From Solirubrobacterales bacterium (GTDB lineage Bacteria; Actinomycetota; Thermoleophilia; Solirubrobacterales; Solirubrobacteraceae), in assembly GCA_003157595.1 (NCBI GenBank), contig PMKB01000013.1, positions 1 through 8,665 on the forward strand: 8,665 nucleotides of DNA, in the 5' to 3' direction. Under the pieces are notes generated by a model that searched no databases, had not been told where the DNA came from, and saw only the letters and a program-made list of their open reading frames with translations. The translations under genes were made by a program, and so were the position numbers. Below, piece by piece: positions 1 through 5,604 of the stretch (position 1 is the first letter of the stretch; the number at the start of each line of letters is the position of its first letter).

Positions 1-110
1 CCGATCCGCTTGTGGTCGGTCGTCGTCAGCCAGCCCATCAGGCCGTGCGGCTCTCGCTCGACGTGGTCGACGACGATCTGGGGGACGGGGGTGAGGGTCG
101 TGGTGGCCAT
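1..110 (-). CDS. ctaD: Cytochrome c oxidase subunit I, N-terminal fragment (gene runs off the left edge)
   Basis: Only the first 36 codons lie in the window. The minus-strand ATG is at 110, and the peptide begins MATTTLTPVPQIVVDH and continues to GLMGWLTTTDHKRI. The segment GWLTTTDHKRI is the hallmark just before the first membrane helix of haem-copper oxidase subunit I (CtaD/CoxA), the subunit that carries the haem a and haem a3-CuB centres and reduces oxygen in the cytoplasmic membrane. It starts 16 bases after the stop of ctaC on the same strand, the usual II-then-I gene order, so the two are very probably co-transcribed. I see no strong Shine-Dalgarno sequence before the ATG, so translation may be partly coupled to ctaC. 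The catalytic core is outside the window and cannot be judged. Confidence 0.88.
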   Translation of the reverse strand, partial: MATTTLTPVPQIVVDHVEREPHGLMGWLTTTDHKRI

Positions 111-126
111 CGGCGGGGTCAGATTC

Positions 127-1044
127 TCACGGGTTCTCGACCGCCCCGGAGCCGGTTCGCTGATTGAGCGCGGCGCGGCCTGCCGCGCCGCCCGCCTTGC
201 CCACCTTGAGCCCCGCTTCCAGGGCGTGCAGCTTGGCGAGCCACTGCTGCGGCGGTAGCGCCGTGACCTCGGCGCGCATCGTTGCGTGGCCCTCGCCGCA
301 GAGGAATGCGCACTGGCCGAAGTAGTTGCCGGGCTTGGCGATCTTGAAGTAGGTCCAGTTGGCGTAGCCGGGGACCGCCTGGACCTTGCCGCCGAGGTCG
401 GGGATCCACCAGGAGTGCACTACGTCCTGTGAGACCACCTTGAGCACGACGGTCGTGTTCGTCGGCACGTAGAGGTGGTAGTAGGTGTAGGGGTCGTCGA
501 GCTGGTCGACCTGCTTGCCGAAGCCGAGATAGACGAACTGCCAGACGAACTGCCGGGCGTTGACCTGGATCGTCATGTAGGGGCTGCCCTTGGGGGGGGT
601 GATCGCGTCGCTGCTCGTCAGCTCCGCGCCGTCGCTCACGCTCAGGCCGCCCGGACTGGACACCGGCGGGGTGCGAATCGAGTGCAGCTCGGCGAAGGTG
701 ATCACGGCGAGCGCGATCAGCACGACGGCCGCGCCGACCGTCCAGCCGATCTCAAGGCGCGTGTTGCCGTGGATCTGGACGGCGACCCGACCCTTGCGCT
801 TGCGAAAGCGCAGGAGCGTGTAGAGCAGCGTGCCCTCGACGCCGACGAACACCACGATCGCGACGTAGAGCGTGATGTCGTAGAGGTTGGCGATCTGGTT
901 GGCGTTCGGCGAGCCGCCCGACGCGGGGGTGATCAAGTTGGCGAACGCGTCCGGAGCGAAGACCGCTGCCGCCACCAGCGCCAGGGCGCACAGCAGCGTC
1001 ACGTTGCGTAGCTGGGAGCGTTTGGGGGCAAGCGATCGGCGCAA
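127..1044 (-). CDS. ctaC: Cytochrome c oxidase subunit II with CuA domain
   Basis: CtaC/CoxB accepts electrons from cytochrome c at the binuclear CuA centre and passes them to subunit I. Reading from a TTG at 1044 gives 305 residues. A basic start (RRSLAPKRSQLR) leads into a hydrophobic signal peptide ending near AFA-N36. Two membrane helices follow at about 52-79 and 98-120. The periplasmic cupredoxin domain has an aromatic stretch (QFVWQFVY, 165-172), H210 in VVHSWWIP, and the CuA loop CAFLCGEGHATM with C245, C249, H253 and M256. The usual Glu between the two cysteines (CxExC) is Phe247 here. There is no lipobox cysteine. The start is uncertain: GTG at 1002 (291 residues) is the main alternative but would leave the signal peptide without basic residues, and neither has a good Shine-Dalgarno. 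An even longer reading would run into the divergent gene and is unlikely. ctaD follows 16 bases downstream. Confidence 0.93.
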   Translation of the reverse strand: MRRSLAPKRSQLRNVTLLCALALVAAAVFAPDAFANLITPASGGSPNANQIANLYDITLYVAIVVFVGVEGTLLYTLLRFRKRKGRVAVQIHGNTRLEIGWTVGAAVVLIALAVITFAELHSIRTPPVSSPGGLSVSDGAELTSSDAITPPKGSPYMTIQVNARQFVWQFVYLGFGKQVDQLDDPYTYYHLYVPTNTTVVLKVVSQDVVHSWWIPDLGGKVQAVPGYANWTYFKIAKPGNYFGQCAFLCGEGHATMRAEVTALPPQQWLAKLHALEAGLKVGKAGGAAGRAALNQRTGSGAVENP

Positions 1045-1053
1045 CGCGGCGAG

Positions 1054-1059
1054 ATTGTA
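1054..1059 (-). promoter_or_regulatory. Candidate -10 box for ctaC-ctaD
   Basis: TACAAT on the minus strand fits the TANNNT pattern of actinobacterial housekeeping promoters and lies 9 bases before the TTG at 1044. No convincing -35 element sits 16-18 bases upstream. If used, the mRNA would begin at or just before the TTG, or give a leader of about 45 bases for the GTG at 1002. This rests on sequence inspection only. Confidence 0.3.
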
Positions 1060-1172
1060 TTCACGCTCGCGGCAATCGCGCGCGGCGCGATGCGCCTCCC
1101 TTGCGCGTGCGGGGTCCCGCCGGCGCCGCAAGCGCCCCGCGCAACCGTTATGTGCCGCGCCGCGCCGGACGA

Positions 1173-1178
1173 TACGGT
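1173..1178 (+). promoter_or_regulatory. Candidate -10 box giving a leaderless mRNA for the C26 hydrolase operon
   Basis: TACGGT (TANNNT) ends 6 bases before the ATG at 1185, and there is no Shine-Dalgarno between them. This is the spacing of leaderless actinobacterial transcripts, in which the start codon is at or next to the first base of the mRNA. No good -35 hexamer is visible. The 140-base gap to ctaC also holds a small hairpin (GGCGC at 1122-1126 with GCGCC at 1132-1136). Confidence 0.4.
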
Positions 1179-1184
1179 TTATCC

Positions 1185-1922
1185 ATGCGCGCGCCGCTGA
1201 TCGGTATCTGCACCGCCTTGGAGCAGGCCCGCTGGGGCGTCTGGGACCAGCCGGCCGTGCTGCTGCCGCGCAACTATGTCGACGCCATCCAGCGCGCCGG
1301 CGGCGTGGCGCTGCTGCTGCCGCCGGATTCACGCCTCGTGGCCGAGCCGGACATCGCGCTCGATCTGATCGACGGCCTGCTGCTGGCCGGTGGCGCCGAC
1401 GTCGATCCGCAGTTCTACGGCGAGCAGCGCGCTCCCCAGACGGTGAATACGGTGCCCGAGCGCGACGACTTCGAACTGGCGCTGGCGCGTCGCGCGATCG
1501 AGCGCGACATCCCGTTCCTCGGCGTGTGCCGCGGCATGCAGGTGATGAACGTCGCCCAGGGGGGCACGCTGATTCAGGATCTGCCGGCGGCGCTCGGTCA
1601 CACCGACCACTGCCGCGTGCCCGGAAGCTTCGACGGGGCCGACCACCCGGTGCACCTGGCGGCCGGCTCGCAGGCGGCGAAGGCGGTCGGTGATGAGCAC
1701 GCCGGCACGCTCTCGCACCATCACCAGGGAATCGGCGAGCTCGGCGAGGACCTGCGCGTCAGCGGCTGGTCCGACCTCGACGAGGTACCCGAGGCGATCG
1801 AGGTGCCCGAGAAGCGCTTCGCGGTCGGTGTGCAATGGCACCCCGAGGCCGACGCGACGAGCCAGGTGATTGCGACGCTTGTCGAGGAGGCGCGGGAGTA
1901 CGCGCTCGCGCGGGCAGCCTGA
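1185..1922 (+). CDS. Gamma-glutamyl-gamma-aminobutyrate hydrolase family protein (peptidase C26, PuuD-like)
   Basis: This is a 245-residue class-I glutamine amidotransferase-like hydrolase. Family members cleave gamma-glutamyl bonds, such as gamma-Glu-GABA in putrescine breakdown (PuuD), in the cytosol. The start MRAPLIGICT is typical. LLAGGADVDPQFYGE (66-80) forms the oxyanion strand. The nucleophile is C115 in FLGVCRGMQVMN, followed by GGTLIQDL. SHHHQGI (178-183) is the conserved substrate-side loop, and the triad is completed by H219 and E221 in GVQWHPE. All catalytic residues are present and the length is normal for the family. The ATG is preferred over an in-frame ATG 28 codons upstream because homologues start here and a -10-like box sits 6 bases before it. 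No putrescine genes are nearby. Instead, two membrane genes follow on the same strand, so the substrate may not be gamma-Glu-GABA. Confidence 0.92.
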   Translation: MRAPLIGICTALEQARWGVWDQPAVLLPRNYVDAIQRAGGVALLLPPDSRLVAEPDIALDLIDGLLLAGGADVDPQFYGEQRAPQTVNTVPERDDFELALARRAIERDIPFLGVCRGMQVMNVAQGGTLIQDLPAALGHTDHCRVPGSFDGADHPVHLAAGSQAAKAVGDEHAGTLSHHHQGIGELGEDLRVSGWSDLDEVPEAIEVPEKRFAVGVQWHPEADATSQVIATLVEEAREYALARAA

Positions 1923-1972
1923 GCCGCTCACGTACCTCATCCCAGCAAGCGGTTCGCGCCGTCGCCGCGGCG

Positions 1973-2875
1973 GTGCTGATCGGTGCCGTCGCACTGCCGG
2001 TGATGCGCCGGCGGCTGCGGCTGCGGCCCGCACCGGTGCTCGCCGGCGCGGCGCTGGCCCCGGCGTCTGCCGCGATCCTGTGGCCGCGCTCGCGTACGCG
2101 TGTCGCGATCGTCTGCATGCTTCAGATGTACGTCTATCTCGCCGCCTACAAGATGCCCAACGACGACGCGGCGGCGCTGCAGCAGCGGGTGCACATCGAC
2201 TATCCGGTGGCGCTGGACCGGCTGCTGGGGTTCGGCGAGCTGCCGACCGCGCGGCTGCAGCGAGCGCTGCATCCCGACGGCTACTTCCGCGGCTACGAGA
2301 AGCTGCTCGTCTGGACGCACTGGGTCTGGTTCGCCACGCCCCACGCGACGCTCGCCTACCTGGCGATCTGGGATCGTGAGCGGTTCCCGCGTGCCGCCGT
2401 GCTCACCTACGCGGTCTTCGACCTCGGCGTCGTCTCCTACTGGCTGGCGCCGACGGCGCCGCCCTGGTATGCCGCCCAGAAGGGTCTCGCCGCCGACGGG
2501 CGTGCGCCGGTGCGGCGGCTGATGGTCGAATACGGAGAGAGCTTCTGGCGCAACGGGTGGGCGCCGCTCTACAGTGTGCTCGGTGGGAACCCGCTGGCCG
2601 CGATGCCCTCACTGCACTTCGCCACATCCGCAATGGCCGCGCTGCTGCTCGCCGAGAGTGGTCCGCTCGCCGGCGCCGTCGGCGGCACCTACGCGGCGGT
2701 GCTCGGCTTCTCGCTCGTCTATCTGGGCGAGCACTACGTGGTGGATCTGCTGGGCGGGCTCGCGCTGACGCTGGGCGTCCGCCGACTCGAGCGGATAGCC
2801 GGCAAGCCGGTGCGGTCGATCGGCGCGGCGATCGAGCGAGTCGGGCGCTTTGCGAACGAGCCGCGGGCGGCGTGA
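1973..2875 (+). CDS. PAP2-superfamily membrane phosphatase/phosphotransferase (PAP2_3, Aur1/Ipt1-like)
   Basis: This polytopic membrane protein of about 300 residues belongs to the PAP2 superfamily, in which an active-site histidine takes a phosphate or phospho-headgroup from a lipid or lipid-linked donor. The C2 motif is AMPSLHFATS (H215) and the C3 motif is LGEHYVVDLLGG (H254, D258). Upstream are YWLAPTAPPWYA (156-167), typical of actinobacterial PAP2_3 proteins, and HWVWFATPH with RFPR near 116-140. Hydrophobic helices occur near 2-10, 21-38, 42-58, 110-133, 142-160, 218-240 and 240-270. Eukaryotic relatives include inositol phosphorylceramide synthase, but the substrate cannot be read from sequence. 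The start is uncertain: GTG 1973 gives 300 residues, ATG 2003 gives 290, and an ATG at 1835 inside the upstream gene would give 346; none has a clear Shine-Dalgarno. The stop overlaps the next ATG by one base. Confidence 0.85.
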   Translation: MLIGAVALPVMRRRLRLRPAPVLAGAALAPASAAILWPRSRTRVAIVCMLQMYVYLAAYKMPNDDAAALQQRVHIDYPVALDRLLGFGELPTARLQRALHPDGYFRGYEKLLVWTHWVWFATPHATLAYLAIWDRERFPRAAVLTYAVFDLGVVSYWLAPTAPPWYAAQKGLAADGRAPVRRLMVEYGESFWRNGWAPLYSVLGGNPLAAMPSLHFATSAMAALLLAESGPLAGAVGGTYAAVLGFSLVYLGEHYVVDLLGGLALTLGVRRLERIAGKPVRSIGAAIERVGRFANEPRAA

Positions 2876-4020
2876 TGGAGGAGGAGACGCCACCGCCTCG
2901 CCTGCGCGGCGTCGAGCACACGCAGATCGGCACGCTGCCGCCGGGGGAGGGGATGCCTCGCGTCATCTTGACGCGGCGGCGCGCCATTGCGCTCTGCCTG
3001 TTCGTCATCTCGATCCTCGCCTTCCTCTACTTCGTCCTGCCGAAGCTCGCCGGTCTGGGCAAGACCTGGGATCGCCTCGACCAGGGCGCACCGGGGTGGC
3101 TGGCCGTCGCGGCGGGCTTCGAGGTGCTGTCGTTCGCCGGCTACGTGGCGCTCTTTCGCACCGTCTTCGTGCGCTCCCAGCGCTCGCAGATCGACTGGCG
3201 CGCGAGCTATGAGATCACGATGGCGGGACTCGCCGCGACGCGCCTGTTCGCCGCGGCGGGCAGCGGCGGCATCGCCCTGACTGTCTGGGCGCTGCGGCGC
3301 GCCGGCCTCGATCGCCGCACGGTGGCGGCACAGATGGTCACCTTCATCACGATGCTCTACGGCGTCTACATGATGGCGCTTGTGATCTTCGGGATCGGTT
3401 TGAGAACCGGCGTGCTGCCCGGCGGCGGCAGTTTCGCGATCACGATCGTGCCGGCGATCTTCGGCGGCAGCGTGATCGCGCTGTTCCTCGCGTTGACGCT
3501 GATTCCCGGTGACGTCGAGGGGCGTCTGGCGGCCTGGCAGGCGCGCCGCGGCGCGCACCGGCGTGGCACGCGGCTGCTCGCCCGGATCGTCACCCTGCCG
3601 GCGCTCGCGGCGAGCGGCGTGCGCGGGGCGCTGGGCGTCGTGCGCTCCCGCGACCCGCTGGCGCTCGGCGCGATCGCCTGGTGGGCCTTCGACATCGCGA
3701 CGCTGTGGGCGTCGTTCAAGGCGTTCGGCGCCTCGCCGGCGCTCAGCGTGGTGGTAATGGCCTACTTCGTCGGCATGTTCGCGAACGTGCTGCCCTTGCC
3801 CGGCGGGATCGGCGGGGTCGACGGCGGGATGATCGGCGCGTTCATCGCGTTCGGCGTGAGCGCCCCGATCGCGGTCGTCGCGGTGCTCGTCTACCGCGCG
3901 TTCGCCTTCTGGCTGCCGACGGTGCCCGGCGCGATCGCCTACGTCCAGCTGCGCCGCCGCGTCGCCGGGTGGGCTGCCGGCGGCACCCAGCTCGACGCGA
4001 TCGGCACCGCTCACGCGTGA
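2875..4020 (+). CDS. YbhN/UPF0104-type integral membrane protein (LPG synthase transmembrane domain family)
   Basis: The protein has 381 residues and resembles the membrane domain of lysylphosphatidylglycerol synthase (PF03706), shared with AglD and YbhN proteins tied to lipid or lipid-glycan transfer and flipping. A hydrophilic 36-residue N-terminus precedes helices at about 37-60, 74-95, 150-176, 186-210, 262-285, 288-306, 316-332 and 332-356. Family motifs are RLFAAAGSGGIALTVWALRRAG (123-144; split as RLFAAAGSGG plus the following arm) and LPLPGGIGGVDGGMIGAF (306-323). The soluble lysyltransferase domain of MprF is absent, so it cannot itself aminoacylate lipids in that way. The ATG at 2875 shares its A with the upstream TGA, which implies translational coupling. 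An in-frame ATG at 2953 follows a G-rich stretch but the spacing of about 2 bases is too short. An 18-bp palindrome covers the stop codon. Confidence 0.86.
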   Translation: MEEETPPPRLRGVEHTQIGTLPPGEGMPRVILTRRRAIALCLFVISILAFLYFVLPKLAGLGKTWDRLDQGAPGWLAVAAGFEVLSFAGYVALFRTVFVRSQRSQIDWRASYEITMAGLAATRLFAAAGSGGIALTVWALRRAGLDRRTVAAQMVTFITMLYGVYMMALVIFGIGLRTGVLPGGGSFAITIVPAIFGGSVIALFLALTLIPGDVEGRLAAWQARRGAHRRGTRLLARIVTLPALAASGVRGALGVVRSRDPLALGAIAWWAFDIATLWASFKAFGASPALSVVVMAYFVGMFANVLPLPGGIGGVDGGMIGAFIAFGVSAPIAVVAVLVYRAFAFWLPTVPGAIAYVQLRRRVAGWAAGGTQLDAIGTAHA

Positions 4021-4024
4021 GCGG
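4007..4024. repeat. 18-bp perfect palindrome over the stop codon, upstream of the DUF1272 promoter
   Basis: CCGCTCACGCGTGAGCGG equals its own reverse complement over all 18 bases. It spans the last codons and the TGA (4018-4020) of the membrane protein gene and ends 16 bases before the TACACT box at 4041, so it covers the place where a -35 element would be. It could be an operator for a dimeric regulator. In RNA it could fold as a 7-bp stem with a CGCG loop, but no T-tract follows, so an intrinsic terminator is less likely. Confidence 0.6.
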
Positions 4025-4040
4025 CGCCGGGCGCTGTCAC

Positions 4041-4046
4041 TACACT
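4041..4046 (+). promoter_or_regulatory. Candidate -10 box for the DUF1272 gene
   Basis: TACACT (TANNNT) lies 34 bases before the ATG at 4081 and would give a leader of about 28 bases carrying the GAGG Shine-Dalgarno at 4072-4075. No consensus -35 is present; the 18-bp palindrome occupies that position, which suggests regulated or activator-dependent expression. This is inferred from position only. Confidence 0.4.
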
Positions 4047-4080
4047 CGTGCGCACCCCGACGCGACGAATCGAGGATCCG

Positions 4081-4398
4081 ATGCTCGAGCTTCTCCCGAA
4101 CTGCGAATGCTGTGACCGCGATCTGCCGAACGGCTCACCAGACGCCCGCATCTGCACCTTCGAGTGCACCTTTTGCGCGCAGTGCGCCGAGACGCGCTTC
4201 GGCGGGCACTGCCCGAACTGCGGCGGCGACCTGGTGCTGCGACCGACGCGCCCGCCGCGAAGCTCGCCAGCTCGCCGGCGTCGACGGTTCGTTTCACCAA
4301 GCCACACCAGCAGTGCCTCGAGCCGATCGGGGCCTGACCGCCGGCGGCGGGGCTGTTGCGGGACCACCGTCCGAGTGCTACTATACAAAGTAAAGTAA
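4081..4398 (+). CDS. DUF1272 small cysteine-rich protein with an apparently frameshifted C-terminus
   Basis: The first 57 residues match DUF1272 (PF06906), a family of small proteins of unknown function. They run [32 protein letters not shown], then [16 protein letters not shown]. Nine cysteines (8, 10, 11, 25, 29, 32, 35, 44, 47) in CxxC-like pairs suggest a zinc-binding treble-clef or ribbon fold. The ATG has a GAGG Shine-Dalgarno 5 bases upstream. As written the frame stays open to 4398 (105 residues), but the tail after residue 59 is arginine/serine-rich and runs through the trxB promoter. The -1 frame from 4257 reads [16 protein letters not shown] and stops with TGA at 4335-4337, matching the usual family ending as I recall it. 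The true product is therefore probably about 86 residues, with one base missing near 4252-4257. The loss could be real or a sequencing error; the zinc-binding core is intact either way. Confidence 0.8.
   Translation: MLELLPNCECCDRDLPNGSPDARICTFECTFCAQCAETRFGGHCPNCGGDLVLRPTRPPRSSPARRRRRFVSPSHTSSASSRSGPDRRRRGCCGTTVRVLLYKVK
4356..4384 (+). promoter_or_regulatory. Housekeeping-type promoter of trxB
   Basis: TTGCGG (4356-4361) and TACTAT (4379-4384) are separated by exactly 17 bases, a good fit to a primary-sigma promoter. Transcription would start near 4391, leaving about 35 bases of leader. I do not see the GGAAT-N18-GTT pattern used by SigR-type oxidative-stress sigma factors at many actinobacterial trx genes. 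Confidence 0.65.
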
Positions 4399-4415
4399 CG
4401 GCAGTTCTAGGGTCT

Positions 4416-4420
4416 GGAGG
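4416..4420 (+). promoter_or_regulatory. Ribosome binding site of trxB
   Basis: GGAGG ends 6 bases before the ATG at 4427. It is one of the strongest Shine-Dalgarno sequences in the window and fixes the start of trxB. Confidence 0.8.
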
Positions 4421-4426
4421 ACGCAA

Positions 4427-5407
4427 ATGGGAGCCCCTGACAGCGAGAACGTGATCATCATCGGGAGTGGGCCCGCCGGCTACACGGCGGCGCTCTACGC
4501 GGCTCGCGCCGAGCTCGCACCGCTCGTGATCGAGGGTTTCGCGTGGGGTGGCCTGTTGCAGCAGACGACCGACGTCGAGAACTTCCCCGGCTTTCCCCAG
4601 GGCGTCATGGGCCCGGAGCTGATGACTTGGATGCGCGAGCAGGCCGAGCGCTTCGGCGCTCGCTTCATCACCGACGAGGCGACGCGCGTCGAGTTGGCCG
4701 ATGAGCCGGGCGCGCTGCACCGCGTCTGGGTCGACGAGGACGCCCACGCCGCCCGCGCCGTGATCCTCGCGATGGGCGCCCAGCACCGCAAGCTCGACGT
4801 GCCGGGCGAGGTGGAGCTGGCGGGTCGCGGCGTCAGCTACTGCGCGACGTGCGACGCCGCGTTCTTCAAGGACCGTGAGGCCGTAATCGTCGGCGGCGGC
4901 GACTCCGCGATGGAGGAGGCGATGTTCCTCGCCAAGTTCTCCTCCAGGGTCACGATCGTGCACCGTCGCGACGAATTTCGGGCGTCGCGCATCATGCTCG
5001 AGCGCGCGCGGTCCGTCGCCAACATCGAGTTCCTGACGCCGTACGTCGTCGAGGAGTTGCTGGCCGGCGAGAGCGGCGCGCTGGGGGAGGCGCGGTTGCG
5101 CAACGCGCAGACCGGCGAGAGCCGCGTCCTGCCGCTGTCGGGGGCGTTCGTCGCGATCGGACACGTGCCGCAGTCGGAGCTCGTGCGCGGTGCGATCGAG
5201 GTGGATGAGAACGGCTACGTGCTCGTCGAGGGCCGCTCGACGCGGACCAACCGGCCCGGGGTCTTCGCGGCCGGCGACCTCGTCGACCACACCTACCGCC
5301 AGGCCGTGACCGCGGCAGGCTCCGGCTGTCAGGCGGCGCTCGACGCGGAGTGGTATCTGCGCGACACGCCGGTGCTGGAGCCCGTGGCGGCGTCGGCCGC
5401 GCCGTAG
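4427..5407 (+). CDS. trxB: Thioredoxin-disulfide reductase
   Basis: This flavoenzyme moves electrons from NADPH through FAD and a redox disulfide to thioredoxin in the cytosol. The protein has 326 residues, within the usual 310-335. The FAD-binding start is [20 protein letters not shown] (9-28), followed by [11 protein letters not shown] (47-57). The redox-active pair is C139/C142 in [11 protein letters not shown], where the common CATCDG reads CATCDA. The NADPH-binding site is [15 protein letters not shown] (155-169) with HRRDEFRAS (179-187), and the second FAD site is GVFAAGDL (278-285). The start is fixed by a GGAGG 6 bases upstream and a promoter 43 bases before it. Two stop codons stand in tandem (TAG TAA). 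No thioredoxin gene lies beside it, although trxA often follows trxB, so its partner is encoded elsewhere. A ferredoxin/flavodoxin reductase of the same fold is possible but unlikely given the CATC motif. Confidence 0.95.
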   Translation: MGAPDSENVIIIGSGPAGYTAALYAARAELAPLVIEGFAWGGLLQQTTDVENFPGFPQGVMGPELMTWMREQAERFGARFITDEATRVELADEPGALHRVWVDEDAHAARAVILAMGAQHRKLDVPGEVELAGRGVSYCATCDAAFFKDREAVIVGGGDSAMEEAMFLAKFSSRVTIVHRRDEFRASRIMLERARSVANIEFLTPYVVEELLAGESGALGEARLRNAQTGESRVLPLSGAFVAIGHVPQSELVRGAIEVDENGYVLVEGRSTRTNRPGVFAAGDLVDHTYRQAVTAAGSGCQAALDAEWYLRDTPVLEPVAASAAP

Positions 5408-5604
5408 TAAGTGGTGGGCCGTCTCGGAGCGCTCCCCCGGTCGCAGCGGCGTCTGGAAGCCGTCCGGTGGCGTCATTCCCCGATGACGGGGGACAGGCGG
5501 TGGTCGCGGCGAGGCGACCAGCCTTGCCGGCTTCGTGCGTCCCGGCCAACCGACGCCAGCCACCTCTCGCCTTGCCGTCGAGCTTCCGAGCGGGCCCACT
5601 AGCG
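5408..5604 (+). other. Hairpin-rich intergenic block between trxB and paiB (candidate structured RNA or repeat)
   Basis: About 197 bases hold no convincing gene but several inverted repeats: the palindrome GGAGCGCTCC (5426-5435); CGTCAT 5471-5476 with ATGACG 5483-5488; the competing TTCCCC 5476-5481 with GGGGGA 5488-5493; TGGTCGC 5501-5507 with GCGACCA 5514-5520 (7 bp, 6-base loop); and GCCGG 5526-5530 with CCGGC 5542-5546. GGTGG (5466-5470) can pair with CCACC (5560-5564) to close the middle hairpins. There is no T-tract, so it is not a standard terminator. It could be a leader of paiB, a small RNA, or a dispersed repeat. Strand is given as that of the flanking genes. In GC-rich DNA some pairing arises by chance. 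Confidence 0.4.

Noticed and set aside
1045..1332. N-terminal extension of ctaC to an ATG at 1332 (401 residues)
   Set aside because: It would overlap 148 bases of the divergent C26 hydrolase gene and adds an arginine/alanine-rich stretch ahead of a good signal peptide.
2734..4014. A 426-codon open frame on the minus strand opposite the YbhN-like gene
   Set aside because: The translation is a charged, low-complexity R/D/E/H-rich string, the mirror of a membrane protein in GC-rich DNA; the plus-strand frame has family motifs and helices.
4249..4262. Programmed -1 ribosomal frameshift in the DUF1272 gene
   Set aside because: There is no X XXY YYZ slippery heptamer at CGC CCG CCG CGA and no strong downstream element was evident; a simple indel or read error explains it better.
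5426..5520. Intrinsic terminator after trxB
   Set aside because: The stems are present but none is followed by a T-rich tract, so I describe the block only as structured.
5456..5525. Possible cobalamin riboswitch: GGAA, GGTG, a TCC segment and GGCGAGGCGACCAGCC resembling a B12 box
   Set aside because: The B12-box resemblance is partial (about 11 of 16 positions), the core is much too short, the GCCACTG-like loop is missing, and PaiB has no known link to cobalamin.
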